Positions 27,042-35,896 of a stretch of 50,162 nt of DNA are shown in pieces. The position numbers and the translations under genes are program-made. Source of the stretch: Lachnospiraceae bacterium (GTDB lineage: Bacteria; Bacillota; Clostridia; Lachnospirales; Lachnospiraceae); assembly GCA_017441295.1 (NCBI GenBank), contig JAFRYA010000024.1:1-50162 (forward strand), read 5' to 3'. The notes below the pieces were generated by a model. That model saw only the letters and a program-made list of their open reading frames with translations, did no database searches and was not told the DNA's origin. Positions within the stretch are counted from its first letter, which is position 1. Each line of letters opens with the position of its first letter.

Positions 27042-27880
27042 TGGGTTATATCGACCTTCATGTTCATTCAACTGAATCTGACGGAACGATGCCTCCCAGG
27101 GAGCTGGTTCAATATGCCTGTGAGAAAGGTCTGAGTGCCTTTGCCCTGACAGACCATGACACAGTCAAGGGCGTAGGCCCTGCACTGATCACAGCAGAAT
27201 ACCTCCCGGTAACAGTAATACCCGGTGTTGAGCTGACATCATTATGGGACGACCATAATATCCATGTTCTTGGTTATTTTATTGACCATAATAATCCGGA
27301 TTTCGTTGCCAGGCTTGAAGAGATCAGCATGATGCGCACCAACCGCAATTACAAGATGTGCGAGCTGCTTCAGAAACAGGGTTTCAATATCACTATGGAT
27401 GAACTGCTCTCCCGTCACAGCAGCATCAACATCAATAGGGCTAATATCGCTGATCTGATGGCTGAGAAGGGATATGTAAGAGACCATAAGGAAGCATTCG
27501 ATAAGTATATCGGACGCACATGTCCATGCTTCATTCCTAGTTTCAAGATTTCCATTGAAGAGGCAGCTGACCTGATAGCTTCTGTCGGAGGAGTTTCGGT
27601 TATAGCCCATCCCGTTAAGTATGGCTTCAGCAATGATGAATACTATGAACTGTTCCATTACGCAAAGGTGATCGGCATTCACGGTATTGAAGCGCTCTAC
27701 TCCGAGAATACTTTTAACGATGAAGTTAAGTTCAAGGATTATGCGCGCAAATTAGACATGTTTATCACAGGCGGTTCTGATTATCACGGAATGAATAAGC
27801 CTGCTATAGATATGGGAACCGGCAAGGGCAATTTAATGGTTCCCGATACTCTTTTGGATAATATAAGGAGGACAAAATGA
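27041..27880 (+). CDS. PHP-domain phosphoesterase
   Basis: A protein of 279 aa. Metal-binding PHP motifs run in order: DLHVHSTESDG (His7, His9), LTDHDT, PGVELTS, the mid-protein IAHPVK and the C-terminal GGSDYHG. Related bacterial proteins (YciV/RNase AM, 3',5'-nucleoside bisphosphate phosphatase) hydrolyse pAp or trim RNA 5' ends; which applies here is an inference. The ATG overlaps the ABC-F stop by one base, so the genes are coupled. Confidence 0.88.
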   Translation: MGYIDLHVHSTESDGTMPPRELVQYACEKGLSAFALTDHDTVKGVGPALITAEYLPVTVIPGVELTSLWDDHNIHVLGYFIDHNNPDFVARLEEISMMRTNRNYKMCELLQKQGFNITMDELLSRHSSININRANIADLMAEKGYVRDHKEAFDKYIGRTCPCFIPSFKISIEEAADLIASVGGVSVIAHPVKYGFSNDEYYELFHYAKVIGIHGIEALYSENTFNDEVKFKDYARKLDMFITGGSDYHGMNKPAIDMGTGKGNLMVPDTLLDNIRRTK

Positions 27881-28794
27881 AAATTTCACTGGAACATTCA
27901 ATCATATACGAACCACAGGAAGGCTTTCCTGTAATCGGTGTTCTTCAGATCGTTCACGGAATGTGTGAGCATCAGAAACGTTATGCCGACCTGGCCAACT
28001 TCCTGGCTTCAAACGGCTACGTCGTCATCACCAGCGACTTAAGAGGCCATGGCGACAATATCCGTCAGGAAAATGAGCTGGGATTCTTCGGAGACAATGC
28101 TGTTGCGCATCTGGTAGGCGACGTTCAGGAGATCACCCTGTATGTTAAAGACAAATATAAAGACCTTCCTTATATGCTGCTCGGTCACAGTATGGGCACG
28201 CTGATCGCCACATCATATTTCAAGAAATATGATAACTTTATCGATGGTCTGTTCCTGAGCGGCATGCCGTCAGATAACGGCGCCAAAGGTGTAGCTAAGC
28301 TGCTTATTAAACTGGTGCAGGCTTTCAAAGGTGAGTACTACCGCTCAAAATTCATCAACAACCTCTGCAATGGTCCTTTCGCTAAGCCATTCAAGAAAGA
28401 AGGCTCTGATTTCGCATGGCTGGCAAATGATCCGGCCGTATACGAAAAATACGAAAAAGACCCAAAATGCGGCTTTATTTTCACTCTTAACGGTTTCGAT
28501 ACCCTGATGGATCTCATGGAAACCACTTACGGCTCCAGCAGCTGGATCAAGAAGAACCTGAATGTACCTATCCGCTTCATGTCAGGTGGCGACGACCCAT
28601 GTATGGGCAACCGCCAGAAGTTTATGAAATCCGTTGCCAATTACAAGAAGCAGGGCTACACGGATGTTTCTTATGTGATCTATCCCGGACAGAGACATGA
28701 GATTTTCAATGACACTGAAAAGAAAACAGCCTGGGAAGACCTCCTGAGGGAAATGAATCAGATTGTAGCAAACAAAAGTGCTACAGAAGAATAA
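27877..28794 (+). CDS. alpha/beta hydrolase, lysophospholipase/monoacylglycerol-lipase-like
   Basis: A protein of 305 aa of the serine aminopeptidase S33/Hydrolase_4 type. HGMCEHQKRY near residue 28, DLRGHGDN near 54, nucleophile Ser105 in LLGHSMGT, an Asp in SGGDDPC and His in YPGQRHEI complete the triad. It is cytoplasmic, without a signal peptide. It overlaps the PHP gene by 4 nt and ends the operon before a strong terminator. The two hydrolases in this operon belong to different families, so they are not a duplication. Confidence 0.87.
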   Translation: MKISLEHSIIYEPQEGFPVIGVLQIVHGMCEHQKRYADLANFLASNGYVVITSDLRGHGDNIRQENELGFFGDNAVAHLVGDVQEITLYVKDKYKDLPYMLLGHSMGTLIATSYFKKYDNFIDGLFLSGMPSDNGAKGVAKLLIKLVQAFKGEYYRSKFINNLCNGPFAKPFKKEGSDFAWLANDPAVYEKYEKDPKCGFIFTLNGFDTLMDLMETTYGSSSWIKKNLNVPIRFMSGGDDPCMGNRQKFMKSVANYKKQGYTDVSYVIYPGQRHEIFNDTEKKTAWEDLLREMNQIVANKSATEE

Positions 28795-28803
28795 TAAAAA
28801 AAG

Positions 28804-28830
28804 ACCGCCGGCCTAAAACCGGCGGTTTTC
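28804..28830. terminator. bidirectional intrinsic terminator
   Basis: An 8-bp G+C-rich stem ACCGCCGG/CCGGCGGT (28804-28811, 28819-28826) is flanked by an A-run and TTTTCTTT. It serves the plus-strand hydrolase operon and the minus-strand lipoprotein gene. Confidence 0.9.
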
Positions 28831-28838
28831 TTTAGTTA

Positions 28839-29387
28839 TTAGTTCTCACCAACTTCGTGATACTGAATTGATGATACCTTGTCACCTGACATCTGGATAA
28901 CGAGGGTTGCTCCGTTGCTTACGATCGTGTACTGGTTGGAACCATTGAATCCATCAGCACCGTAAATGCTCTCAACCTTGTCCTTGCTGTCTCCGATGCT
29001 GAGGCCTTCAGCTGTGGCAACTGTGTCATCGCAGAGCTCTACAGCGAATACATACTCAGGTGCATCTGCAGGTGCGCCTACATACAGATAAAAGCTTCCG
29101 TAGTAGTATGTCTTGTCAAGTCCTTCAAAGTAGCAGCTGGTGGTCTCTGTGTAGTTCTTAGGCTCACCGAGAGCTGACAGAACGTCTTCAGTAACATCTG
29201 CGCCGATGCCCAGAGAAACATTATTGTAAACAAATGCTCCGAATGTCTCGCCGCCAACCGGTGGATTCTCCTGAGATTCTCCGGTTTCCTGACCGCCGCC
29301 GCCCTGCTGGCCACCGCCGCCTGAGCAAGCTGTAAGAGCGAAAATTGCCATGCAGACTACTAATATAACACATAATAATTTCTTCAT
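28839..29387 (-). CDS. secreted lipoprotein of unknown function
   Basis: A protein of 182 aa. A signal peptide ends in the lipobox FALTAC, so Cys21 is the likely lipidated residue. A Gly/Gln/Glu-rich linker (about 22-45) follows. The folded part (about 48-178) seems to carry two halves, each with a GIGADVTEDVLSALGEP- or SIGDSKDKVESIYG-like segment, reminiscent of BLIP/SmpA-type modules. No enzyme motif is seen. GAGGTG precedes the ATG. It lies downstream of the dlt genes behind a hairpin. Confidence 0.8.
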   Translation of the reverse strand: MKKLLCVILVVCMAIFALTACSGGGGQQGGGGQETGESQENPPVGGETFGAFVYNNVSLGIGADVTEDVLSALGEPKNYTETTSCYFEGLDKTYYYGSFYLYVGAPADAPEYVFAVELCDDTVATAEGLSIGDSKDKVESIYGADGFNGSNQYTIVSNGATLVIQMSGDKVSSIQYHEVGEN

Positions 29388-29412
29388 TTTAATTCACCTC
29401 GAAAATAATAAT

Positions 29413-29434
29413 GGCAGTGTCTAGAAACACTGCC
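29413..29434 (-). terminator. hairpin between dltD and the lipoprotein gene
   Basis: A perfect 8-bp stem GGCAGTGT/ACACTGCC with a 6-nt loop is followed on the minus strand by ATTATTATTTT. Probably a partial terminator, so the lipoprotein may be made from read-through or its own promoter. Confidence 0.55.
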
Positions 29435-29464
29435 AGTCTAAACACTTAGAGAATTTTATTGCAT

Positions 29465-30532
29465 TTACTCTCCTTTTTCAAGAGCATTTTTCCTGTTCAT
29501 ATATTTTTCAACTTTTAAAGCCCATTTGCCGGATACGCTCTCGTCGGTTCTTCGGTCTTCAAGTCCCGGGCATTCATCCATCAGAACCTGACCTAAATAA
29601 TGGGAGAGTTTCTCTGCTCCGTAAACATTCAGATGCAGGCCGGCATCATATGTATCTGTCTGCCAGTCAATGCCCATATCTTCAATATGCTCAAGCAGAT
29701 TAATATATACCAGGCCGTATTTCTCAGCGTATGCCTCTACCTGCTCCTCATATTCATCATGCCAGATCGGATACAGCGTCGGAGCCTTCATCAGAACGAA
29801 CTGAATATCGTTTTCTTCACAGAGAACACGCATTTTATCAAGGTATTCTATTACCAGGTCTGAGAATGTATAGTCAGCCAGCGGCATGTCATGATACTCG
29901 CCTTCTACAGGTACAACACCGGTCTTCATCAGATAACCATTATCAGATACCTGATCCCTGTGGAACAGATACTGCCAGTCCTCAGCTGATACTTCATCCC
30001 ATCTGGAATGGAATCTCAGAAGTGGGAAAATGTATGACCATGCGCCGCCGTTTTCTCTCTCTTCGTCAGTCATGGAAACCTGGATGCAGTCCCACTTGGC
30101 CTTAGACCATCTCATGCCATCAATTGACATACGGTTGTATGCCTCTCTCTCGGCCTTGGTGCCTGCTTCCTTCCATGAGCCGTATTTCATAGCCAGAACA
30201 TTGAAAATAATAACCTTTGGTTTCTCATACTTCAGCATGTCCTCAAGCAGATAATATGACTGCCAGGTCAGCTGCTGTGCGCTGCCGCGGATATAAGAAG
30301 TAATGCCGTACTCCTCCCACAATGTGATAGGAGAAACATTCTCGTATACTTCGCAGTCACCTACGAACAGTACGTCATTATCACCGGCATTATCGTAGTA
30401 TTCAGCGATCAAAGCACCTTCCTTGAAGGCCTCGCCCATATACTTAGGCACCAGCAGTGCCTGGAAAAACAACAGCGCTGCGGCGACTATGATGACCGTT
30501 ATAGCAATTATTGCAATTAGTTTCTTCTTCAT
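29465..30532 (-). CDS. dltD: DltD-like membrane-anchored SGNH-fold protein with Cys in the nucleophile position
   Basis: A protein of 355 aa. One N-terminal membrane helix (about 5-28) is followed by an extracytoplasmic SGNH-type domain: block I FVGDCEVYENVSP puts Cys60 where the family usually has Ser, and the C-terminal DAGLHLNVYG supplies Asp296 and His300. Last gene of the dltA-C-B-D series, the position of DltD, which moves D-alanine to teichoic acid outside the membrane. Homology to canonical DltD is distant, so the name rests on position and fold. AAGGTGG precedes the ATG. Confidence 0.72.
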   Translation of the reverse strand: MKKKLIAIIAITVIIVAAALLFFQALLVPKYMGEAFKEGALIAEYYDNAGDNDVLFVGDCEVYENVSPITLWEEYGITSYIRGSAQQLTWQSYYLLEDMLKYEKPKVIIFNVLAMKYGSWKEAGTKAEREAYNRMSIDGMRWSKAKWDCIQVSMTDEERENGGAWSYIFPLLRFHSRWDEVSAEDWQYLFHRDQVSDNGYLMKTGVVPVEGEYHDMPLADYTFSDLVIEYLDKMRVLCEENDIQFVLMKAPTLYPIWHDEYEEQVEAYAEKYGLVYINLLEHIEDMGIDWQTDTYDAGLHLNVYGAEKLSHYLGQVLMDECPGLEDRRTDESVSGKWALKVEKYMNRKNALEKGE

Positions 30533-30541
30533 AGTCCCACC

Positions 30542-32116
30542 TTAAATCTTTCCGTAAATGAAATTGCCGGATTCAAATCCGATTCCATAATAACCAAATA
30601 CAATAATAATGATCAGGAACGCGCCAAGGATAATATATCTGACAACCCTTGGGATTGACTGCATGTTCTCCCTGACGGACTTGCCAGTCTTCTCCTGGAT
30701 CAGGCTGACGATAAACATTATAATTACACCGCACAGAACTATCAGATAGTCCGCAGTGGTGATGCCGATCTTGCCCAGTGTGCCATCAGTCAAAATGTGG
30801 AAGTTGAAATTCCAGCAAAGTGAGCCGATATTCTTGAAATACAGGCCTACATTTTCAAACAGGTCTGTGGACCTGATCAGGTTCATCATCAGGAATGTCC
30901 TGATAATCTGGAATACAGCGTAGCCCTTGTGGTCTCTGAGATGAGTTTTGTTATGGAATTTGTCATATACCGGGCTGAGCTCTTCAGAAGCAACGATAAC
31001 GATGCAGTTGATGAGTCCCCATACTATGAATTTCCAGTTAAAGCCATGCCATACACCAGTACCCAGCCATGTCAGGAGCGCACCTATATAAACCGGCAGC
31101 CTCATTCCCAGACGGCCTATCTTGGCCCTGGCCTTGAGTGACAGCTTCAGCATCGGTCCAGAAACATTGATCGGATAAAAGATGTATGTCTTCATCCACT
31201 CATTCAGGGTGATGTGCCATCTGCGCCAGTAATCAGCGATATTCATTGAAAAATACGGACGTATGAAGTTCTCAGGCATCTTGATTCCCAGCGTCTCGCC
31301 GATACCGATAGCAATATCGATACCGCCGGAGAAATCGGCATAAAGCTGAATAGAATAGAAAATGGTCATTACAAAGAAAGCCACGCCGGTCTGTTCTGTA
31401 GCTCTGAGACCGCCGATAGCGATAGCCATTCTGTCGGCTATTACCATCTTCTTGAAGAAGCCCCACATCATCCTCTGCATACCGAAAGCTACAGCCTGCC
31501 TGTCAAATCTGTGCTCAGAGAACAGAGACTCCTTCAACTGTTCGAACTTGCTGATAGGGCCCTGAACCAGCTGCGGGAAGAATGCGGTAAATAAAGCTAC
31601 TTTGAAAGGATTTCTGAGTGCTTCAGCCTTCTCCCTGTATACGTCAATAACATATCCCATGGACTGGAACATGTAGAATGACATACCCATAGGCAGGCCT
31701 ATTGACAGAAATGAAATACCAGGTGTACCGGCCGCCCATGTGTTAAATGGCTCAATTAAAAGGAGCTTACAGAAAAACAGGATGCCGAAGTTCACAGCGA
31801 TAGTGATCACGAACCATAATCTGTTTTTCTTCTTTACTTTCTGTTTATATTCTTTCTTCTCTTCTCTGGACATCTCGGCCTTATGCTCGGCCATATACGC
31901 GTCCTTGGCCTTGTTGTTCCGGTCCATATACGTGGTAACCAGATAGGTAGTGATCGTGGTAAACAAAATAAAAGCGAAGTATTTTACTCCGGCGAAGAAA
32001 TAAAATACATAGCTTGCAGCAAGAAGAACTATCCACTGTATCTTTTTCGGCAGTGCATAGTATAAAACGATCAGTATTCCTAAAAACAGAAGAAAACTAA
32101 TTGATGTGAAACTCAT
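30542..32116 (-). CDS. dltB: D-alanyl transfer protein DltB, MBOAT family
   Basis: A protein of 524 aa with about 11-12 membrane helices. MBOAT motifs are clear: WRRWHITLNEW (His301) and TGVWHGFNWKF, with the likely catalytic His357. It receives D-alanine from DltC at the cytoplasmic face for transfer across the membrane. A long charged cytoplasmic loop (about 65-100) is richer in Lys/Glu than usual for DltB. The ATG overlaps the dltC stop (TAATG). AlgI-type acyltransferases share the fold; the dltA and dltC neighbours settle the choice. Confidence 0.92.
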   Translation of the reverse strand: MSFTSISFLLFLGILIVLYYALPKKIQWIVLLAASYVFYFFAGVKYFAFILFTTITTYLVTTYMDRNNKAKDAYMAEHKAEMSREEKKEYKQKVKKKNRLWFVITIAVNFGILFFCKLLLIEPFNTWAAGTPGISFLSIGLPMGMSFYMFQSMGYVIDVYREKAEALRNPFKVALFTAFFPQLVQGPISKFEQLKESLFSEHRFDRQAVAFGMQRMMWGFFKKMVIADRMAIAIGGLRATEQTGVAFFVMTIFYSIQLYADFSGGIDIAIGIGETLGIKMPENFIRPYFSMNIADYWRRWHITLNEWMKTYIFYPINVSGPMLKLSLKARAKIGRLGMRLPVYIGALLTWLGTGVWHGFNWKFIVWGLINCIVIVASEELSPVYDKFHNKTHLRDHKGYAVFQIIRTFLMMNLIRSTDLFENVGLYFKNIGSLCWNFNFHILTDGTLGKIGITTADYLIVLCGVIIMFIVSLIQEKTGKSVRENMQSIPRVVRYIILGAFLIIIIVFGYYGIGFESGNFIYGKI

Positions 32117-32343
32117 TATTCATCCATTAATTTCTCAATCAATGCCCATAAAGCACTGGCTGAGTTGAAATTCTCCGGAATCATTTCCTCAGCGGGAATG
32201 GCTACGTCGTATTCAGCATTAACTTCAGCAACAATAGTTACAATATCAAATGAATCCAGAATCTTACCGTCGATCAGAGTATCGCAGGTTGAAAAATCTA
32301 CTTCCGGATGTAATCCCTGTAAAATATCTAATAAAGCTTCCAT
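32116..32343 (-). CDS. dltC: D-alanyl carrier protein DltC
   Basis: A protein of 75 aa, an acyl-carrier fold. Ser31 in KILDSFDIVTIV is the 4'-phosphopantetheine attachment site. It is charged with D-alanine by DltA and hands it to DltB. An AGGAG-type ribosome-binding site precedes the ATG. It sits between dltA (11 nt) and dltB (1-nt overlap), giving the order A-C-B-D rather than the A-B-C-D of Bacillus. Confidence 0.93.
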   Translation of the reverse strand: MEALLDILQGLHPEVDFSTCDTLIDGKILDSFDIVTIVAEVNAEYDVAIPAEEMIPENFNSASALWALIEKLMDE

Positions 32344-32354
32344 GTAAAGTCTCC

Positions 32355-33869
32355 TTATTTACTGTTATATTTCTCTTTCAGTGCTACTCTATTAATTTTG
32401 CCGTTCGGTGTCAATGGCATATGGTCAAGTTTTTGAACAAAATTCGGGACCATGTATCTTGGCAGCTTTTCTTTAATATAAACAACCATTTCTGCCTCTG
32501 AAGCATCACCGACATAATAGAGGATAATCTTCTTTTTAACATCATCAAACAGGCAGCATGCCCTCTCTATTCCGTCCCTGCCATGAACAACGGCCTCAAT
32601 CTCGCCCAGCTCGATCCTGTGGCCCATGTGCTTAATCTGGAAGTCCTTTCTGGACATAAATACCAGATTGCCATTCTCATCATATTTGCCCATGTCGCCG
32701 GTACGGTAGATCAGTTCCGGATACTTGTCATTCAGCGGATTCTGAACGAAAGCGGCTGCTGTTTTCTCAGCGTTTCCGTAATAGCCAAGCGCCAGGCATG
32801 TTCCTCTGACACAGATTTCACCGATCTCGCCTGGAGCGGCCAGTTTATTGTCATCGTTCAGCAGCAGGATCTCCGTATTCTTAAGAGCCTTGCCGACAGG
32901 AATGACTTCATCAACTCCGTACTCCCTGTCCACAACGAAGTAGCAGCAGACACCTGTAATCTCTGTCGGTCCATACAGGTTAACATACTTAACATCCGGC
33001 AGTGCCTTTCTCCATATGTTCAGCTGTTTGACCGGGAAAACTTCGCCAACGAAAGTAACTGTATGTACATATTCCGGTTTGACTTTCTCGAACGTGTTGA
33101 AAACTGCCACAATGCTGAGCGCTGAAACAACCCAGCAGATGGTGTTGATCCTGTGCTCGTTCAGGTACTCAATGAGCTTGATCGGGAACATGAACAATGA
33201 CTTAGGGATCATGTATGTAGTGGCGCCATGCTTGATAGTCTGATAAAGCTCTTTCATGCTGGCGTCAAAGTACAGCGGCGCCTGATTGCCAAAAACTGAA
33301 TCTTCGTTGAATCCGATGGCATCTGAAAGGCTCTCAATATAGTCGATCAATGAACGGTGTCCTGCGATAACACCCTTTGGAACACCTGTGGATCCTGATG
33401 TGAAAATAATATAAACAGGATCAGTGTCAATATGGCGCGCGCGTACAGAGGCCAGGCCAGACTCGTTGATCGCATGAGATGCGATATCATCGTAAAGATA
33501 GATGTTACCGCCGAATTCGTACTGCTCAGCTAAAGCTTTAGTGTGCTCATCACAGATTAAAGCATGAGAATTAAGGGCTTCAAAAATCAGTTTAATCCTG
33601 TGCTCAGGCATCTCTGCATCGATAGGCACATATGAATTACCGGCATAAATTGAACCGAAAAAGGCCGCTACAGTCTTCGGGTTTTTCTCCATGAAAACAA
33701 CAACCGGAGATTTGGTAATACCCTGCTCATACAGGAAGCTGCCTACTGCCTTGGACTGATCCATCAATGTCTTAAAGCTAAAAACTGTATCATCATCAGC
33801 GAAGGCTGTCTTCTCAGGCAGTCTGGCTGCGGTATCTTCTAAATATTCAAGCACATTAGTCTTCTGCAT
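32355..33869 (-). CDS. dltA: D-alanine--carrier protein ligase DltA
   Basis: A protein of 504 aa, an ANL-superfamily adenylating enzyme. The P-loop-like core IFTSGSTGVPKGVI is near residue 150, NLYGPTEITGVCC near 292, the YRTGDMGKYDENGNLVF hinge near 385 and the C-terminal lysine in TPNGKINRVALK near 490. It activates D-alanine and loads it on DltC. It overlaps the preceding lipoprotein gene by 14 nt, tying the dlt genes to the transglutaminase-like pair. Confidence 0.93.
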   Translation of the reverse strand: MQKTNVLEYLEDTAARLPEKTAFADDDTVFSFKTLMDQSKAVGSFLYEQGITKSPVVVFMEKNPKTVAAFFGSIYAGNSYVPIDAEMPEHRIKLIFEALNSHALICDEHTKALAEQYEFGGNIYLYDDIASHAINESGLASVRARHIDTDPVYIIFTSGSTGVPKGVIAGHRSLIDYIESLSDAIGFNEDSVFGNQAPLYFDASMKELYQTIKHGATTYMIPKSLFMFPIKLIEYLNEHRINTICWVVSALSIVAVFNTFEKVKPEYVHTVTFVGEVFPVKQLNIWRKALPDVKYVNLYGPTEITGVCCYFVVDREYGVDEVIPVGKALKNTEILLLNDDNKLAAPGEIGEICVRGTCLALGYYGNAEKTAAAFVQNPLNDKYPELIYRTGDMGKYDENGNLVFMSRKDFQIKHMGHRIELGEIEAVVHGRDGIERACCLFDDVKKKIILYYVGDASEAEMVVYIKEKLPRYMVPNFVQKLDHMPLTPNGKINRVALKEKYNSK

Positions 33870-34821
33870 TTTCGTCTACCTCATTGTTATATTCAATCTC
33901 ATCATTTCTGGCCTTGGCATCCCATGCCTGCTGTATGTATTCGTCAGAAAATCGAACAAAATCGTTATTAATATCATAGCTGCCGTAATGTTCCTTAGGC
34001 GTAGCCGGATAAAGGTCTTCTACCCAGTCATGTGAGTAGAAATCATGGGAATAAGAGAACGCCACCAGGAAATCATCCGTTACCATAAACAGTAAGCCGT
34101 CAGAATCGTTCCAGTTCCATCCGCAGGGATCGAAGTGATACCATGTCTCTCCGCCGTCTACGCTGACCAGATTCCAGAAATGTCTTAATTTGGCATGATC
34201 GCGGTTCTGAACATCGATGGTCATATATCCCATTCTCTCCAGAAGCAGCCTGGATGCCGCATAATAGCAGTGGCAGTTGCCGGCTCTCTTCTCCAGGAAG
34301 TAATACGCGTTATCAACGTAATTATCACTGTAAGTAATATCTGTATATGGAATCCTGTGAAGATATATCCATACCGCGTAAAGACGTTCCTCTTCAGTCA
34401 TCTCATCTGTAAGGATTTCTTCGAGAACCTTATCAGCCATTTCATATGCCTGATCCAGCCCAATGAGGCTCCTCGGCATAATGGTAACTGTAGTCTCGGC
34501 AGAAGCGCTGTTTCCGCTGGAGTCAACAGCCTCATATATTACCTGATAAACACCCTCGCGGGACAGATCAACGCCGCTGGCATCAACAGTCAGTATCGGA
34601 TAATCATCCATATCGTCTGTAGCCACAACGCCTGTTTTATATGAAATAGAATCACCGAGAGTAACGATGATCGGAGTAACGCCCTGTATTACCGGTGCAA
34701 CGGTGTCGGCTAATTCTGTGTCATCAACTTCTTCCGGTTCTGATCCCGCATTATTGGAATCGCATCCTGCGGCGATCAGTATAAGAGCCAATATTAAAAT
34801 GAAAATCAAATACTTTTTCAT
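33856..34821 (-). CDS. lipoprotein with Ig-like and transglutaminase-like domains
   Basis: A protein of 321 aa. A signal peptide with lipobox LIAAGC (lipid Cys20) precedes an acidic linker, then an Ig-like/DUF5011-type domain (about 42-115, VTLGDSISYKTGVVATDD). A transglutaminase-like domain (about 125-260) has the papain-type triad Cys183 (AGNCHCYYAAS), His214 (RHFWNLVSVDGG) and Asp231 (WYHFDPCGW). A polar tail ends the protein. It is expected outside the cell on the membrane. It could be an amide-bond hydrolase or crosslinker of wall or protein substrates; the reaction is unknown. Neighbours: the paralogue overlaps by 4 nt upstream and dltA overlaps by 14 nt downstream. Confidence 0.85.
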   Translation of the reverse strand: MKKYLIFILILALILIAAGCDSNNAGSEPEEVDDTELADTVAPVIQGVTPIIVTLGDSISYKTGVVATDDMDDYPILTVDASGVDLSREGVYQVIYEAVDSSGNSASAETTVTIMPRSLIGLDQAYEMADKVLEEILTDEMTEEERLYAVWIYLHRIPYTDITYSDNYVDNAYYFLEKRAGNCHCYYAASRLLLERMGYMTIDVQNRDHAKLRHFWNLVSVDGGETWYHFDPCGWNWNDSDGLLFMVTDDFLVAFSYSHDFYSHDWVEDLYPATPKEHYGSYDINNDFVRFSDEYIQQAWDAKARNDEIEYNNEVDENAED

Positions 34822-35825
34822 TCTTCTGGTTCTGCTGCTTCTTCTATGTAAATACCCATTGATTCCAAATCATCCTCAGTCCAGAGGTCTTCCGTAGGTG
34901 TCGCAGGATATTTGGATTTGTCAAAATTATATAAACCGTCATGCCTGTCGGAGATTTCCATGAAAACCTTATCGGTTACCATACAGATAGGGATTTCTCT
35001 TCTTCTCCATACCCAGATAGCGGAATCATAGTGATACCATGTTTCTCCGCCGTCAATGCTGACCATGTTCCAGTAATGATGCTCATCCATATAGTCCATG
35101 TCTCCGCCTTCAACGAAGATGCTTTCAAATCCGAGCCTTTCAAGCAGCAGCTTTGAAACGCAGACATTGCCATAGCAGTTATCATAACCTGTGGTCATCA
35201 TCTTGTATGCTTCCTGCTTGTACTCCCACTTGGATTCATTCGGAACATATTCAAATGAATCCCTGGCGTAGAAGAATACAGCGAATACCTTTTCCAGGTC
35301 TGTCATCTCATCATCAATGATTTCAGCCAATACCTGATCAGCAAGTTCATAGATCACATCTTCATCGACATGAGCCTCTTCTGCAGGGCCTACGATTACA
35401 GGAACGTCCACTTCAGTAGCGTTGCCCGCAGCGTCAGTAACCTTGTAATGAACTACATAGTCGCCTTCAGCACTAAGGTCTACATCGCTGTTGTCCACCT
35501 CAATGGTCGGATAGTCATCATGGTCATCGTTAACAACGATATATGATTTGTAGGCAACAGAATCGCCCAAGCTTATATAAATATAAGTTGGGGCTGTAAC
35601 CTGTGGTGCCTGTGAGTCTTCATAACCCAGATCTTCCGTAGTGCTGTCTTCAGCAGTAGTCTCGGTATTGTCTGTTGAAGGATTAACAGGATTTTTCTTT
35701 TTCTTTCCAAAAACAATGAACACAAGAACAACAACCACGATTATTACCAGCAAAACTAATGCCAGGATAATGCGGTTTCTCATTACTCTTCTGCGTCTAT
35801 GTGCTCTTGATTCTCTCTTTGCCAA
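34818..35825 (-). CDS. membrane-anchored protein with Ig-like and transglutaminase-like domains
   Basis: A protein of 335 aa. A basic cytoplasmic N-terminus (MAKRESRAHRRRR) and one membrane helix (about 18-40) precede a Thr/Glu/Ser-rich linker, an Ig-like domain (about 75-147) and a transglutaminase-like domain (about 155-295) with Cys217 (YDNCYGNVCVS), His250 (HYWNMVSIDGG) and Asp267 (WYHYDSAIW). It is a paralogue of the next gene with a different anchor. The start is TTG at 35825, supported by GGAG 8 nt upstream; no in-frame ATG lies upstream. It is the first gene of the dlt operon. Confidence 0.85.
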   Translation of the reverse strand: MAKRESRAHRRRRVMRNRIILALVLLVIIVVVVLVFIVFGKKKKNPVNPSTDNTETTAEDSTTEDLGYEDSQAPQVTAPTYIYISLGDSVAYKSYIVVNDDHDDYPTIEVDNSDVDLSAEGDYVVHYKVTDAAGNATEVDVPVIVGPAEEAHVDEDVIYELADQVLAEIIDDEMTDLEKVFAVFFYARDSFEYVPNESKWEYKQEAYKMMTTGYDNCYGNVCVSKLLLERLGFESIFVEGGDMDYMDEHHYWNMVSIDGGETWYHYDSAIWVWRRREIPICMVTDKVFMEISDRHDGLYNFDKSKYPATPTEDLWTEDDLESMGIYIEEAAEPEE

Positions 35826-35857
35826 ATATATATCTCCGTCACGTTGTTAACTAAAAT

Positions 35858-35886
35858 ATTTTACTATTTGAATATCAACGTGTCAA
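35858..35886 (-). promoter_or_regulatory. promoter of the transglutaminase-dlt operon
   Basis: TTGACA (35886-35881), exactly 17 nt, TAAAAT (35863-35858) on the minus strand. The -35 box is perfect consensus. The predicted leader is about 25-30 nt and carries GGAG. It lies in the 71-bp gap after recJ. Confidence 0.7.
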
Positions 35887-35896
35887 ATTCTAACAC

